A stretch of 64,000 nt of DNA from Sphingobacterium micropteri (GTDB lineage Bacteria; Bacteroidota; Bacteroidia; Sphingobacteriales; Sphingobacteriaceae), in contig NZ_JACOIK010000003.1 of NCBI RefSeq assembly GCF_014692515.1, positions 248,001 to 312,000 on the forward strand, in the 5' to 3' direction. Made by a program: the position numbers and the translations under genes. The notes beneath the pieces are model-generated. The model was not told the origin of the DNA and ran no database searches. It worked only from the letters and a program-made list of their open reading frames with translations. This document shows positions 52,049 through 61,604 of the stretch, one piece after another; positions within the stretch are counted from its first letter, which is position 1; every line of letters begins with the position of its first letter.

Positions 52049-54478
52049 ATGTACACACTTGCATCCATTCTTATCCCTATTCATAGTAAACAGCACCTGA
52101 TTCGTGATACGGAACTGCCAATCTATGATTTGGCCTACGACAGCCGTAAAATAAGAAATGCCGAACATAGTCTTTTTTTCGCTTTGAAGAATGTTCGTGA
52201 CGGACATACTTTTATTCGGGATGCTTATCAGAAAGGAGTCCGTGCTTTTGTTGTGTCGCGTGAAGATATTGATGTTGTGTCGTATCCTGAAGCTAGCTTT
52301 TTTTGGGTAGATGATGTGTTGGCTGCTTTACAAAAATTAGCAAGTTATCATCGCGAGAAATTTAATAAGCCGGTTATCGGGATTACAGGCAGTAATGGTA
52401 AAACGATTGTAAAAGAATGGCTTACACAGCTATTACAAGAAGACAAGAAAGTTTATCAAAGCCCTAAAAGTTATAATTCGCAATTGGGCGTAGCCTTATC
52501 GTTATGGGATCTTTCGGATGACTATGATTGTGCCATTATTGAAGCGGGGATTAGCTTGCCGGATGAAATGGACCAGCTGGAAGCGATGATACGTCCGGAT
52601 ATCGGTATTATGACCAATATTGGGGTCGCGCATGCGGATGGGTTCACGAGCAAAGCGTTGAAAATAACGGAAAAGATAAAGCTTTTTAAGCATGCCAAAG
52701 ACGTTATTTTCCCTTCACGCTACGGATTTGAGGTGTACCTACCTGCGGGAAGCCGCACGTTTACGTTTGGAGAGTCTGATCGGGATGATGTGAAAATAGG
52801 ACGCATAGAAGAAAGACGGGATGGCAGCTCGTCTATACAGGTAAGCTATAGGCAGGAAATAGCAACCTTTACAGTTCCTTTTATAGATAAGGCTTCCATC
52901 GAAAATGTACTAATTTGTTTAACCACGCTGTTGTTTTTAGGTTATTCTTTAGATGCGATTGTGCATAAGCTAGGCAGACTACGTCCGTTGGAGATGCGCT
53001 TGCAACTAAAAACGGGGCGAAATAATTGCTCCATTATCGACGATACGTATTCAAATGATTTGGCGTCTTTACAAATCGCTTTAGATTTTTTGCACCAGCA
53101 GCAGCAACATAAGAAGAAGACACTTATTCTGTCTGATATGGAAGGGCTGAATGAAAAGCTACAAATGAAGCTTATTTCTATCTTGAGGCAGCAAAATCTT
53201 ACCCGAATAATTGTAGTGGGCAAAACCTTGAAATACTTACAAGATAAATTGCAGATACCACTTTTATTTTTTGCTTCCACGGAGGAGTTGGTTCGAAATC
53301 TGCGTGAGATCTCGTTAGAGAATGAATCTATTCTCCTAAAAGGAAGCAGGCGGTATCATTTGGAGGACGTCAGCAAGCTATTGGTTGCTAAATCGCATGA
53401 AACAGTCTTGGAGATCAATCTTAGCGCGTTGGAACACAATCTAAAGGTTTATCGGTCGATATTGCCCTCGAATGTCAAGCTGATGGTTATGGTCAAGGCT
53501 TTTTCGTATGGGAGCGGAAGTTATGAGGTGGCAAACCTCTTACAATTTAATAAAGTAGATTACTTGACCGTTGCATTTGCGGATGAAGGTGTTGAACTAC
53601 GACAACATGGCATAGACTTACCAATTATGGTATTGAGTCCAGATGAGCAAGTGTTTGAAAGTCTGCTAACTTCCAGCCTAGAACCGGAAATATACAGCTT
53701 TCGGATTTTAAAAGCTTTAATCAGTTTTCTACGTATGCGCAAGGAGAAAGCTTTTCCTATCCATATCAAAATTGATACGGGCATGCATCGTTTGGGCTTC
53801 TTGCCTGATGAAATGGAAGAATTGGTAACGTTGTTGGCTGCTGCACCAGAAGTAAAAGTGAAAACCATATTTTCACACTTGGTCGCAGCGGGTAATGAAC
53901 AACACGCTGATTTTACCAAACAGCAGATTGCTTTATTTTCAGCAAGTGTGGATAGATTGGAAGCGAGGTTGGGGTATAAAGTAGTCCGCCATATTGCAAA
54001 TACCGCTGGTATTGTTAATTGGCCTTCTGCTTATATGGATATGGTGCGTTTGGGAATAGGGCTCTACGGGGTCGATATGGATGAAAAAATGGTGTTGGAA
54101 AAAGTCAGTGAATTAAAAACCACCATCACGCAAATTAAAGAATTGCCGGCGGGAGAGACCGTTGGATATGATAGAAAGGGAGTGCTGCACAGACCAAGCC
54201 GTATTGCCACCGTAAAAATAGGATACGCCGACGGTTACAGTAGACGTTTCGGTGGCGGTGTGGGCGAAATGTCTATTAATGGACAAAAGGTACGGACAGT
54301 AGGTTCGATTTGTATGGATATGTGTATGCTTGATGTTACGGATATGGTGGCACATGAATTGGATGAGGTGGTTGTGTTTCCCGACTTGATGGAGGCGTCC
54401 AGACGTATTGATACGATACCTTATGAGCTATTGGTAAATATTTCAGCTAGGGTAAAAAGGGTGTATTTTTACGGCTAG
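52049..54478 (+). CDS. murF-alr: MurF-alanine racemase fusion protein
   Basis: One protein joins UDP-MurNAc-tripeptide:D-Ala-D-Ala ligase with alanine racemase, supplying and using D-alanine for peptidoglycan. The ATG at 52049 gives 809 residues; an upstream in-frame start adds 33 unrelated residues. The N-terminal half has the ATP-binding PVIGITGSNGKTIVKEWL and the ligase blocks SPKSYNSQLGVALSLW and AIIEAGISLPDEMDQLE. The C-terminal half has the PLP-Lys motif MVMVKAFSYGSGS, AHVIGHIANTAG-like IANTAGIVNWP, DMVRLGIGLYGVD, RIATVKIGYADGYSRRFGGG and GSICMDMCMLDVTDM. This fusion is typical of many Bacteroidota. Confidence 0.95.
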   Translation: MYTLASILIPIHSKQHLIRDTELPIYDLAYDSRKIRNAEHSLFFALKNVRDGHTFIRDAYQKGVRAFVVSREDIDVVSYPEASFFWVDDVLAALQKLASYHREKFNKPVIGITGSNGKTIVKEWLTQLLQEDKKVYQSPKSYNSQLGVALSLWDLSDDYDCAIIEAGISLPDEMDQLEAMIRPDIGIMTNIGVAHADGFTSKALKITEKIKLFKHAKDVIFPSRYGFEVYLPAGSRTFTFGESDRDDVKIGRIEERRDGSSSIQVSYRQEIATFTVPFIDKASIENVLICLTTLLFLGYSLDAIVHKLGRLRPLEMRLQLKTGRNNCSIIDDTYSNDLASLQIALDFLHQQQQHKKKTLILSDMEGLNEKLQMKLISILRQQNLTRIIVVGKTLKYLQDKLQIPLLFFASTEELVRNLREISLENESILLKGSRRYHLEDVSKLLVAKSHETVLEINLSALEHNLKVYRSILPSNVKLMVMVKAFSYGSGSYEVANLLQFNKVDYLTVAFADEGVELRQHGIDLPIMVLSPDEQVFESLLTSSLEPEIYSFRILKALISFLRMRKEKAFPIHIKIDTGMHRLGFLPDEMEELVTLLAAAPEVKVKTIFSHLVAAGNEQHADFTKQQIALFSASVDRLEARLGYKVVRHIANTAGIVNWPSAYMDMVRLGIGLYGVDMDEKMVLEKVSELKTTITQIKELPAGETVGYDRKGVLHRPSRIATVKIGYADGYSRRFGGGVGEMSINGQKVRTVGSICMDMCMLDVTDMVAHELDEVVVFPDLMEASRRIDTIPYELLVNISARVKRVYFYG

Positions 54479-54500
54479 ATTAGGATTAATAAACAAAATA

Positions 54501-55094
54501 ATGAAGAAAGTTTCACAAAAAATATTATACTATTTAATCAAAGGCACATTGGTGGTTCTACCCGTTGCAGGCGCGATCTTTTTGATTGTGTGGGTGGTTG
54601 CATCGTTAGATAATGCTTTAAATCTGACAACTCATTTTTTGGAGGATGAGCAAGGATATCCGCTTTATATTCCCGGTATAGGAATTCTGACAGTGCTTAT
54701 TATGCTTATTTTGGTGGGCGTGATTTTTACCACCTTCGTTACAGAACCAATACGTGCTTGGCTGAAACGTACTATCGATAAAATTCCGTTGTTTAATACA
54801 CTTTATTCTTCCATAAAAGACTTTACAGAAGCTTTTGTGGGAGATGCCAAGAAGTTCAATGAGCCAGTATTGGTATTGGTCAACGAAACGGGGCTGAAAA
54901 AAATCGGTTTTCTGACACAGCGTGACCTACAGAAAATCGGGCTGCCAGATGAAGTAATCGTCTATTTTCCATATTCCTATTCGGTTGCTGGACAAGTTGT
55001 TGTTGTAAAAGCATCAAATGTACAGCGTTTAGAAATGAGTGCTACCGATGCCATGAAATTAGTAGTTTCTGGAGGTGTAAGTGGAATCGATTAG
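54501..55094 (+). CDS. DUF502-family inner-membrane protein
   Basis: The 197-residue protein has two membrane helices (KGTLVVLPVAGAIFLIVWVV and GIGILTVLIMLILVGVIF) in the first 90 residues. The motif PLFNTLYSSIKDFTEAFVGD and a compact beta-rich C-terminal domain (VLVLVNETGLKKIGFLTQRD) follow. This is the DUF502 layout, a broad family of unknown function, sometimes linked to COV-type proteins of plants. It is 22 bases downstream of murF-alr and faces the ppk1 gene, so it may share the murF transcript. Confidence 0.9.
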   Translation: MKKVSQKILYYLIKGTLVVLPVAGAIFLIVWVVASLDNALNLTTHFLEDEQGYPLYIPGIGILTVLIMLILVGVIFTTFVTEPIRAWLKRTIDKIPLFNTLYSSIKDFTEAFVGDAKKFNEPVLVLVNETGLKKIGFLTQRDLQKIGLPDEVIVYFPYSYSVAGQVVVVKASNVQRLEMSATDAMKLVVSGGVSGID

Positions 55095-55097
55095 CAA

Positions 55098-57179
55098 TTA
55101 TTTTGTTTTTTTTCGTAAATACTTATAAAGTTCCACTTGCGAACGGTGCGGCGATTTGTTATTCTGTACGTAGGTATTATCGAGTTTATTATTTAAGATC
55201 CGAGCCTTTACATTATCTTTTAACTGTATCTCCAGCATCTCTATAAGTTCTTGTTTAATTTTCTTATTGGTGATTTGTACTGCAGCTTCTACACGAAAGT
55301 CTAAGTTCCTTGGCATCCAGTCGGCAGAAGAAATATAAACCTGTTCTTTGCCTCCCGCATAAAAATATATTACGCGGGCATGTTCCAGATATTCATCGAC
55401 AATGCTGATGGCATGGATGGGTGTCGTAAATTTCTTTTGATTAACAGCACAATAAATCCCACGGACGATCATTTCAATTTTAACGCCTTCCGCAGCAGCC
55501 TCATATATTTTTTTAATAAGCTGCTTGTCGCTTAAAGAATTTATTTTGATGATAATGCGGCTTTTATTTCCGGCACGAGCCTCCGCGATCTCTTTGTCGA
55601 TAAGTGCAAGAAATGTGGTTCGCATATTGGTAGGACATACAAGTAGATTCTTACAAGATTTGAAACCTTGGGATAAATCTCCCTTATATTTCTTCAGTCC
55701 GGTGAAAATGCGGTTTATATCTGCCATCACTGTTCTATTGCTGGTCATCAAGCAGTAATCGCCATAGTTCTTCGCTGTTTTTTCATTGAAATTTCCCGTA
55801 CTTACAAAGCCATATTGGACAGTTTTGGTGTTTAACCTTTTTTTGATAATACAAAGTTTAGCATGAACTTTTTTATCTGGAATTCCCAAAAGTACTTTTA
55901 TGCCTTCCATTTCAAATCGTTCTTTCCAAATAATATTGTGTTCCTCATCGAAACGTGCGCGAAGCTCGAGCATTACGGTTACGTCCTTGCCATTTCTCGC
56001 AGCGTTGATAAGTGCATTGGCTACTTTGGAGTTTTCTGCCATACGATAGATCGTAATGTGTATAGAACGTACATCGGGATCCATAGCTGCTTCGCGTAGC
56101 AGATCAATGATGGGGTGAAAAGTGTGATAAGGAAAAGAGAGCAGCACATCCTTTTTGACAACGACATCACTGATACGCTGCCTTCCGGCGAAGTCAGGAT
56201 GGATAAACGAACTACGCTCTTTTGTGGGCTTTTCCGATTTAAAAATCTTCGGAAAATCCATGAAATGTTTGAAATTATGGATTTTCTGCCCCGGAATAAT
56301 ACTATCTTTTTTGGATAGATTCAGCTTTTTGATTAGAAAAGCTACAAGCGAAGAATCCATATCCTTGTCAAAGATAAAGCGGGTAGGTTTTCCTTTTCGA
56401 CGGTTTTTAATCCCCTTTTCAATTTTTTCTACCAGTGTCGTATTGATGTCGTTATCGAGATCAAATTCCGCATCTCTGGTAATTTTGAAAGCATGTGCCT
56501 TAAAGGAATCAAATCCGAAATAGGAAAAAATATAAGGTATATTATATTTGATGACATCTTCTAGCAATATGACGTGTTTCTCTCCTTTCGGTGAAGGCAA
56601 TAGCAAGAAACGACCATTGCGCCGTGTTGGGTTTTCAATAACGGCATAACGTGTTTCGTATTCCCAATCTTTTTTACGCATGGCGATGCCCAAGTACAAA
56701 CTTTTGTCCCGTAGATAGGGCATAGCACGTGCCTCATCCAGCATCAAAGGAATAACGTTTGATTCTACTTCTTCTTCATAGTAAAACTTCACAAATTCTT
56801 GTTGTTCCTCGTTCAGCTCTTCATTGGTTTTTATAAAAATTTTTTCCTTCGCCATTTCAGCTTGTACTTTCAGCCAAATGTGATCGAACTGCTGTTGCTG
56901 TTGGATGACGAGTTCATTTAATTGGTCTAAGATAATTTGCGGTTTTTCAAAGAAAATTTCTTTTGCGTCTTTCTCATTAAATGCCAATGCCCTTTTTAAT
57001 CCCGCCACTCTTACTCTAAAAAATTCATCCAAATTGTTGGAGAAAATACCCAAAAACTTAATACGTTCGGAAAGAGGTACACTTTCATCAGCAGCTTCCT
57101 GCAATACCCGATCATTAAAACTCAACCAACTGATATCGCGGGGAATAAACCTATTTATCATCTTCTTTTTCTTAGCCAC
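55098..57179 (-). CDS. ppk1: Polyphosphate kinase 1
   Basis: PPK1 makes polyphosphate from ATP at the membrane. The 693-residue protein starts at a GTG (57177-57179); a later ATG (57159-57161) gives a protein six residues shorter. The N-domain motif FIPRDISWLSFNDRVLQEA with NNLDEFFRVRVAGLK, the head domain, and the two catalytic C-domains with PYHTFHPIIDLLREAA, AMVELRARFDEEHN-like VMLELRARFDEEHNIIWKER, KVHAKL (the phospho-His loop) and YVSTGNFNEKTAKNYGDYCL are all present. Repeat copy C lies in its upstream region. Confidence 0.96.
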   Translation of the reverse strand: MAKKKKMINRFIPRDISWLSFNDRVLQEAADESVPLSERIKFLGIFSNNLDEFFRVRVAGLKRALAFNEKDAKEIFFEKPQIILDQLNELVIQQQQQFDHIWLKVQAEMAKEKIFIKTNEELNEEQQEFVKFYYEEEVESNVIPLMLDEARAMPYLRDKSLYLGIAMRKKDWEYETRYAVIENPTRRNGRFLLLPSPKGEKHVILLEDVIKYNIPYIFSYFGFDSFKAHAFKITRDAEFDLDNDINTTLVEKIEKGIKNRRKGKPTRFIFDKDMDSSLVAFLIKKLNLSKKDSIIPGQKIHNFKHFMDFPKIFKSEKPTKERSSFIHPDFAGRQRISDVVVKKDVLLSFPYHTFHPIIDLLREAAMDPDVRSIHITIYRMAENSKVANALINAARNGKDVTVMLELRARFDEEHNIIWKERFEMEGIKVLLGIPDKKVHAKLCIIKKRLNTKTVQYGFVSTGNFNEKTAKNYGDYCLMTSNRTVMADINRIFTGLKKYKGDLSQGFKSCKNLLVCPTNMRTTFLALIDKEIAEARAGNKSRIIIKINSLSDKQLIKKIYEAAAEGVKIEMIVRGIYCAVNQKKFTTPIHAISIVDEYLEHARVIYFYAGGKEQVYISSADWMPRNLDFRVEAAVQITNKKIKQELIEMLEIQLKDNVKARILNNKLDNTYVQNNKSPHRSQVELYKYLRKKTK

Positions 57180-57247
57180 TATTTGAATGCTTTAAATATA
57201 CTTCCCTAATGTGTCTTAAATATAATGAAAATATTAAATCGATTATT

Positions 57248-57529
57248 CATACTTTTTTTTCCGCAAAAAAAGTACGCAAAAAAACTCGCCACTTTAAAAT
57301 TTTGAATAGAGGGATAATGCAACTATAATATTTCTACATGTTTCAAAATTTTATATGTGGCATTAAGAGGTTAAAAATGGGACAATGCAAATGCACAATC
57401 TCCCCCTTAACATTCAATGTCGCATCCGGATTTTTGACAACTGTAGAAATCTATTCTTAGCACTTCCCTCCCTGGCAAACATCCGCAGCGACGAGGTTTT
57501 TGTTTCTTTTTCACGGGGAAAAAGAAAAT
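57248..57529. repeat. Structured intergenic repeat, full copy C
   Basis: The second complete copy of the repeat has the four hairpins of copy A. H1 is CATACTTTTTTT with AAAAAAAGTACG. Stem 2 pairs 57288-57306 with 57341-57361 and has GCCAC/GTGGC at its base. Stem 3 pairs GTCGC (57419-57423) with GCGAC (57488-57492) at its base. H4 is TTTCTTTTTC with GAAAAAGAAA. It fills much of the 498-base gap between ppk1 and fbp, which are transcribed away from each other. Base changes relative to copies A and B keep pairing in each stem. Confidence 0.85.
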
Positions 57530-57631
57530 AAAAAATTTTATTAAAAATAATTACTTGAATATCAGTATGATAAATATGTGTATATTATACAATAAGCTGA
57601 AAATCAGTTTTTTAATTTGTTTTGCTTGTGT

Positions 57632-57639
57632 AGCTTTGC
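57632..57639 (+). promoter_or_regulatory. Bacteroidota-type -7 box for fbp
   Basis: TAGCTTTG fits TAnnTTTG and lies 38 bases before the chosen fbp start. A clear -33 TTTG at the ideal distance was not found; TTTT at 57609-57612 is a possible partner. The box supports the start at 57678 over the upstream in-frame codon at 57555. Confidence 0.45.
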
Positions 57640-57677
57640 ACCGTGAAATTTGTTACCAAACTGAACAACTACATATT

Positions 57678-58697
57678 ATGGCATTTAAAACATTAGGTCA
57701 ATTTATTATTGAAAAGCAAGCTGATTTTCCTTATGCAAAAGGTGAACTTTCCCGATTGTTGCGGGACATCGGTATCGCAGCGAAGATTATTAATAGGGAG
57801 GTTAACAAAGCTGGGCTAGTGGATATTTTAGGCGAAAATGGTCATCACAACGTGCAGGGCGAAGCACAGAAAAAACTGGATGTATATGCCGATGAACAGT
57901 TTATTGAGGCATTGACTCGCGGTGGAGAATGCTGTTATATCGCTTCTGAAGAACATGAAGAATGTATCGAGGTATCGTTAAAAAACTTAACAAATAAAGG
58001 CAAGTACATGGTGTGTATGGATCCATTAGATGGGTCTGCAAACATTGATTTGAATGTCTCTGTTGGATCTATCTTTTCGATTTATCGAAGAAAGGTACTT
58101 GATGCACCGGTGTCTGAAGAGGAAATACTGCAATATGGTTATGATCAAGTTGCTGCGGGATACGTGATTTATGGTTCTTCTACGATGTTGGTTTATACAA
58201 CAGGAAAAGGGGTAAATGGCTTTACATTGGATCCATCTATTGGAGAGTTCTGTTTATCGCATCCGGACATGCAGGTTCCTGTAGATGGAAATTCTTATTC
58301 GGTGAATGAAGGGAATTACTTGAAATTTCCGCAATATATCAAAGATTATATCAAATATTGCCAGGCAGAGGATAGTGCAACGTCAAGACCTTACACTTCC
58401 CGTTATATAGGATCGATGGTCGCTGATATTCACCGTACGCTGATTATGGGAGGTGTGTTTTTATATCCCGAGACTTCCAGTTACCCCCATGGTAAACTAC
58501 GGCTGCTTTACGAATGTAACCCCATGGCTTTTATTATAGAGCAAGCGGGAGGAAAAGCTGTCTCCGGTAAAGAAAGAGTATTGGGTATTAAACCAACGCA
58601 TTTACATCAACGGACCCCGATTGTTATCGGAAGTAAAAATATGGTAGATAAGGTGCTCAGTTTTGTGGAGAAAACTCAGGATAGTGTGGGAGCCTGA
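57678..58697 (+). CDS. fbp: Class 1 fructose-1,6-bisphosphatase
   Basis: FBPase removes the 1-phosphate from fructose 1,6-bisphosphate in gluconeogenesis. The ATG at 57678 gives 339 residues starting [20 protein letters not shown], the usual opening. Codons upstream from 57555 form a poorly conserved hydrophobic stretch and the -7 box sits inside it, so that start was rejected. The metal- and substrate-binding blocks [55 protein letters not shown] and [20 protein letters not shown] are canonical. It ends inside the 3' end of the converging exonuclease gene (22-base overlap). Confidence 0.96.
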   Translation: MAFKTLGQFIIEKQADFPYAKGELSRLLRDIGIAAKIINREVNKAGLVDILGENGHHNVQGEAQKKLDVYADEQFIEALTRGGECCYIASEEHEECIEVSLKNLTNKGKYMVCMDPLDGSANIDLNVSVGSIFSIYRRKVLDAPVSEEEILQYGYDQVAAGYVIYGSSTMLVYTTGKGVNGFTLDPSIGEFCLSHPDMQVPVDGNSYSVNEGNYLKFPQYIKDYIKYCQAEDSATSRPYTSRYIGSMVADIHRTLIMGGVFLYPETSSYPHGKLRLLYECNPMAFIIEQAGGKAVSGKERVLGIKPTHLHQRTPIVIGSKNMVDKVLSFVEKTQDSVGA

Positions 58698-60061
58698 GGC
58701 AAGGTAGTTACTTTTTGCGGATGACGATCTGCATATTGCAAGACAATATGTTGCATATAAAAATTGCTAATGCATTTGTCGGTGTAAGAAACGACGTCTT
58801 CCACCTGGGACCATTGTTGGATAAACTCTATGAATCCAAAAGCGTAGAGTTTATCCTCTTTAAAATAAACATAACTGTTTTCCGTTTCGTTCCGTCCCTG
58901 ATCGATAAGAAGAAAGGAACGTTTTCGGCTGTCTAGTTGTTGAAATACGCCAGCGATCGTTTGATTGTGCTCCTCTCGTGAAGGGAGCGATCCCGCTATT
59001 TTTCGATCCTCGCGTGTCTCCGTAGACGGGGAGTAAAATGTGCATAATGTCGGAGCCAAGTTAAATTCTTCCAGCAGATTGGCCAGGAATAAATTTGCTT
59101 CTTGTGCGGTTTCAAAATAGCGGATACTGTTTGTATGGGCGGTTGCTTTGCTTACCGCTAGTCTAACATAACCTCTTATATCTTCATAATGGATAAGCAC
59201 AAATTTTGGTTCGTAGCGTTTCAATGCCCGGTTATGAATAGGCCAGTGCTTTTTAATTAGTTGACATTCCATAAGAAGTGCCATGAGTTCGGTGCCTGAT
59301 TCTTCAAAATCTATCGTCGCAATATCGTTTATAAATTGCTGTCTTCGTAGACTCGTATTAATGCCCCCGAAGTGACTTAGTACACGTTTTCGTATGTTTA
59401 TAGCTTTTCCGACATAAATGATCTTTCCTTTTTTATTGCGGAAAATATATATCCCCGTCGTTTCCGGCAATCTTTGGAATTGTGCGAGGGAAAGATGGGT
59501 TGGTAAGCGGTGTTCGATGTTCTTTTGCAAGCTCTCCTGCAAATATTGATTTTCATCGTGCGCAAGTAATTGAGAAAAAAGTTCGACAGTAGCTTCCGCA
59601 TCCCCCATGGCCCGATGTCGTGCAGCAATGTGGATGCCACGCACTTTGCAGATATCTCCCAAGCTGTAGGAACGGTGGCCAGGAAATATTTTTCTGGAAA
59701 GCCGCACGGTACACAGTTTCGACGCTTGCCACTCATAGCCTGCTTGCCGTAATTCTTTTATAAGAAATGAATAGTCGAAATTTACATTATGGGCAACAAA
59801 AACTCTGCCTTGTAAAAGATGGTATATATCTTCTGCAATTTCGTCGAAAATAGGGGCGCCTTCCACCATATCGGGTGTGATACCGGTCAGCGTCTGGATT
59901 GCAAACGGAATCGGAGATTGCGGATTTACAAGGCTTTGATACCGTTCGATAACTTTCTTCCCGTTGTGTATCAAAATAGCTACCTCCGTAATACGACTCC
60001 CTCCAGCGTGACTCCCCGTGGTTTCAATATCGACTATAGCAAAGTGTTTTTGTTTATTCAC
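58676..60061 (-). CDS. DnaQ-type exonuclease fused to a GIY-YIG nuclease domain
   Basis: The 461-residue protein starts at a GTG (60059-60061). The N-terminal half is a DEDD exonuclease with [40 protein letters not shown] and [18 protein letters not shown], the three Exo motifs of DnaQ. The C-terminal half is a GIY-YIG domain with [20 protein letters not shown] and [10 protein letters not shown], as in UvrC and Cho. The fusion suggests nucleotide-excision-type incision coupled to trimming. A perfect hairpin lies 6 bases upstream of its start. It is widespread in Bacteroidota as an uncharacterised protein. Confidence 0.9.
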   Translation of the reverse strand: MNKQKHFAIVDIETTGSHAGGSRITEVAILIHNGKKVIERYQSLVNPQSPIPFAIQTLTGITPDMVEGAPIFDEIAEDIYHLLQGRVFVAHNVNFDYSFLIKELRQAGYEWQASKLCTVRLSRKIFPGHRSYSLGDICKVRGIHIAARHRAMGDAEATVELFSQLLAHDENQYLQESLQKNIEHRLPTHLSLAQFQRLPETTGIYIFRNKKGKIIYVGKAINIRKRVLSHFGGINTSLRRQQFINDIATIDFEESGTELMALLMECQLIKKHWPIHNRALKRYEPKFVLIHYEDIRGYVRLAVSKATAHTNSIRYFETAQEANLFLANLLEEFNLAPTLCTFYSPSTETREDRKIAGSLPSREEHNQTIAGVFQQLDSRKRSFLLIDQGRNETENSYVYFKEDKLYAFGFIEFIQQWSQVEDVVSYTDKCISNFYMQHIVLQYADRHPQKVTTLPQAPTLS

Positions 60062-60066
60062 GCTGC

Positions 60067-60093
60067 AATATTACTAATTTAGTTAGTAATATT
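60067..60093. promoter_or_regulatory. Perfect 11-base palindrome before the exonuclease gene
   Basis: AATATTACTAA (60067-60077) and TTAGTAATATT (60083-60093) are perfect inverted copies with a 5-base spacer. It sits 6 bases before the GTG start of the leftward exonuclease gene. In mRNA it would form a hairpin next to the start, or in DNA a site for a dimeric regulator. Confidence 0.55.
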
Positions 60094-60180
60094 AAAGGCT
60101 TTGTTTATAGTTTTTAGATCGTTGCCTGCTTCGCGGTTGGCAAGCCGCAGGATGATACAGACAGAGCGACATCAAGACTT

Positions 60181-60906
60181 TTAGACGCTTGCCATCAAAT
60201 CGCGAATAGCGACAGAAGCAATGGCACCTCCAAATGCGGCCGGTAAATAGGACATGGTTCCGTAAGCGGATTTCTTGAAATTACTACCATCCGTATACAA
60301 TAAGGATTTCTTATCGGGAAGCTCCGTAGAAAAGGCTACCTTAACACCATCACGAATACCATGTTTACGAAGTTTCTTTCGGATATGTTGAGCAAGTTTA
60401 CAGTTGTATGATTTGCTAATATCGGCGATACGGATTTTCGTAGGATCGACTTTTCCACCTGCACCCATCGAACTAACAAAAGGAATTTTTGCTTCCAACG
60501 CCTGTCTGATGAAAAAGAGTTTCGGCGTAATGCTATCAATTGCCTCCACGCAATAATCAGGATTCGATGCTAAAAGGGCAGGGATTTTTTCGGGTATGAT
60601 AAAATCTTGAATAACGTGAAGATCCAGCTCGGGATTAATAGCTAATAAACGATCTTTCATGATTTGTGCTTTGGCTTCGCCGTGATTGGTAGCAAGCGCT
60701 GGCAATTGCCTATTTCGGTTGGATGGATCTACAGTATCACCATCGATAATAGTCATTTTACCTATACCCGCGCGGCATATGAATTCCGCAGCAAACGAAC
60801 CCACACCCCCTAAACCGAGAACCATTACATGTGAACTTGCTAGTTTTTCTAATGCCTCACGGCCTGTTAATGCTTCTGTTCTTGATAACCAAGATAAATC
60901 TTTCAT
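60181..60906 (-). CDS. tcdA: tRNA threonylcarbamoyladenosine dehydratase
   Basis: TcdA cyclises t6A to ct6A in tRNA using ATP. The 241-residue protein has the ThiF/MoeB-type nucleotide motif VMVLGLGGVGSFAAEFICRA, the adenylation block IIDGDTVDPSNRNRQL, YCVEAIDSITPKLFFIRQAL and the SMGAGGKVDPTKIRIADISK block typical of the TcdA branch. No ThiS/MoaD partner is nearby, as expected for TcdA. It lies 21 bases downstream of the TatD-like gene on the same strand, so the two are probably in one transcript. Confidence 0.93.
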   Translation of the reverse strand: MKDLSWLSRTEALTGREALEKLASSHVMVLGLGGVGSFAAEFICRAGIGKMTIIDGDTVDPSNRNRQLPALATNHGEAKAQIMKDRLLAINPELDLHVIQDFIIPEKIPALLASNPDYCVEAIDSITPKLFFIRQALEAKIPFVSSMGAGGKVDPTKIRIADISKSYNCKLAQHIRKKLRKHGIRDGVKVAFSTELPDKKSLLYTDGSNFKKSAYGTMSYLPAAFGGAIASVAIRDLMASV

Positions 60907-60927
60907 TTAAATAAATTGTTTCCCTCC

Positions 60928-61587
60928 CTACCTTATCGGATAGTTGAATATATGCGTAAAGTTTTGATATAGCTGTTCTTTCAAGACTTGCATCTCTATT
61001 TTTCGAACGCGGCAAAAATAAGCATAAATATCAATGATATTAACAGATTTATCATCCGTTTCCAATAAAATTTTGTCTAGTGGTACTTCTTGAATGAGTT
61101 GATCCTTGTTACCGGAGAGGAGGGCGGCTCCCAAGCTAAGAAAATAGCCGGAATGTAGAATTTGTGTAGCCAATTCCATTTTTTTTTCGAATCCATGAAA
61201 GATAACCGGAACCTGTACGTTTTCTTCTTGTAGTATACGCAGACATTCTTGATACGCCCGGACACAATGGATAATCAGTGGCTTTCGAATGCTATTGGCA
61301 TAGCTGATTTGTTTTCGAAAAGTCACTTCCTGCAAAGCCCAGTCTGTATCGCAAAGTTTATCAAGTCCACACTCGCCTATGGCTAAAACTTGTTTCTTTT
61401 TTCCATATTGGTGAAGCGCATCCAATTGTGCGGTGATATTTTGTTCGATGTACCAAGGATGTATACCAAGCGAACAGGGATGTGGAAAGAGATAATTCTT
61501 GGATATGATGACGTTAGGAACGGGGAATATTTGTGCAGTGGGCGCAAGTGTGCAGTGGGTATGTATGTTGATGTAAGGCGAAGACAT
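60928..61587 (-). CDS. TatD-family metal-dependent hydrolase
   Basis: The 219-residue TIM-barrel protein has the metal motif NIHTHC (residues 7-12), SLGIHPWYIEQN, the AIGECGLDKL block with the metal-binding Glu, and IIHCVRAYQECLRIL and VIFHGFEKKMELA. It is somewhat shorter than TatD DNases (about 260) and the C-terminal LETDDKSVNI replaces the usual ETDSP motif. It may act as a DNase or on other phosphoesters. It is followed by tcdA on the same strand. Confidence 0.88.
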   Translation of the reverse strand: MSSPYINIHTHCTLAPTAQIFPVPNVIISKNYLFPHPCSLGIHPWYIEQNITAQLDALHQYGKKKQVLAIGECGLDKLCDTDWALQEVTFRKQISYANSIRKPLIIHCVRAYQECLRILQEENVQVPVIFHGFEKKMELATQILHSGYFLSLGAALLSGNKDQLIQEVPLDKILLETDDKSVNIIDIYAYFCRVRKIEMQVLKEQLYQNFTHIFNYPIR

Positions 61588-61604
61588 GCCTAAAGATACA
61601 AATT

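Noticed and set aside
57555..57677. Upstream in-frame start for fbp
   Set aside because: It adds 41 poorly conserved residues that span the -7 box, while the normal FBPase opening starts at 57678.
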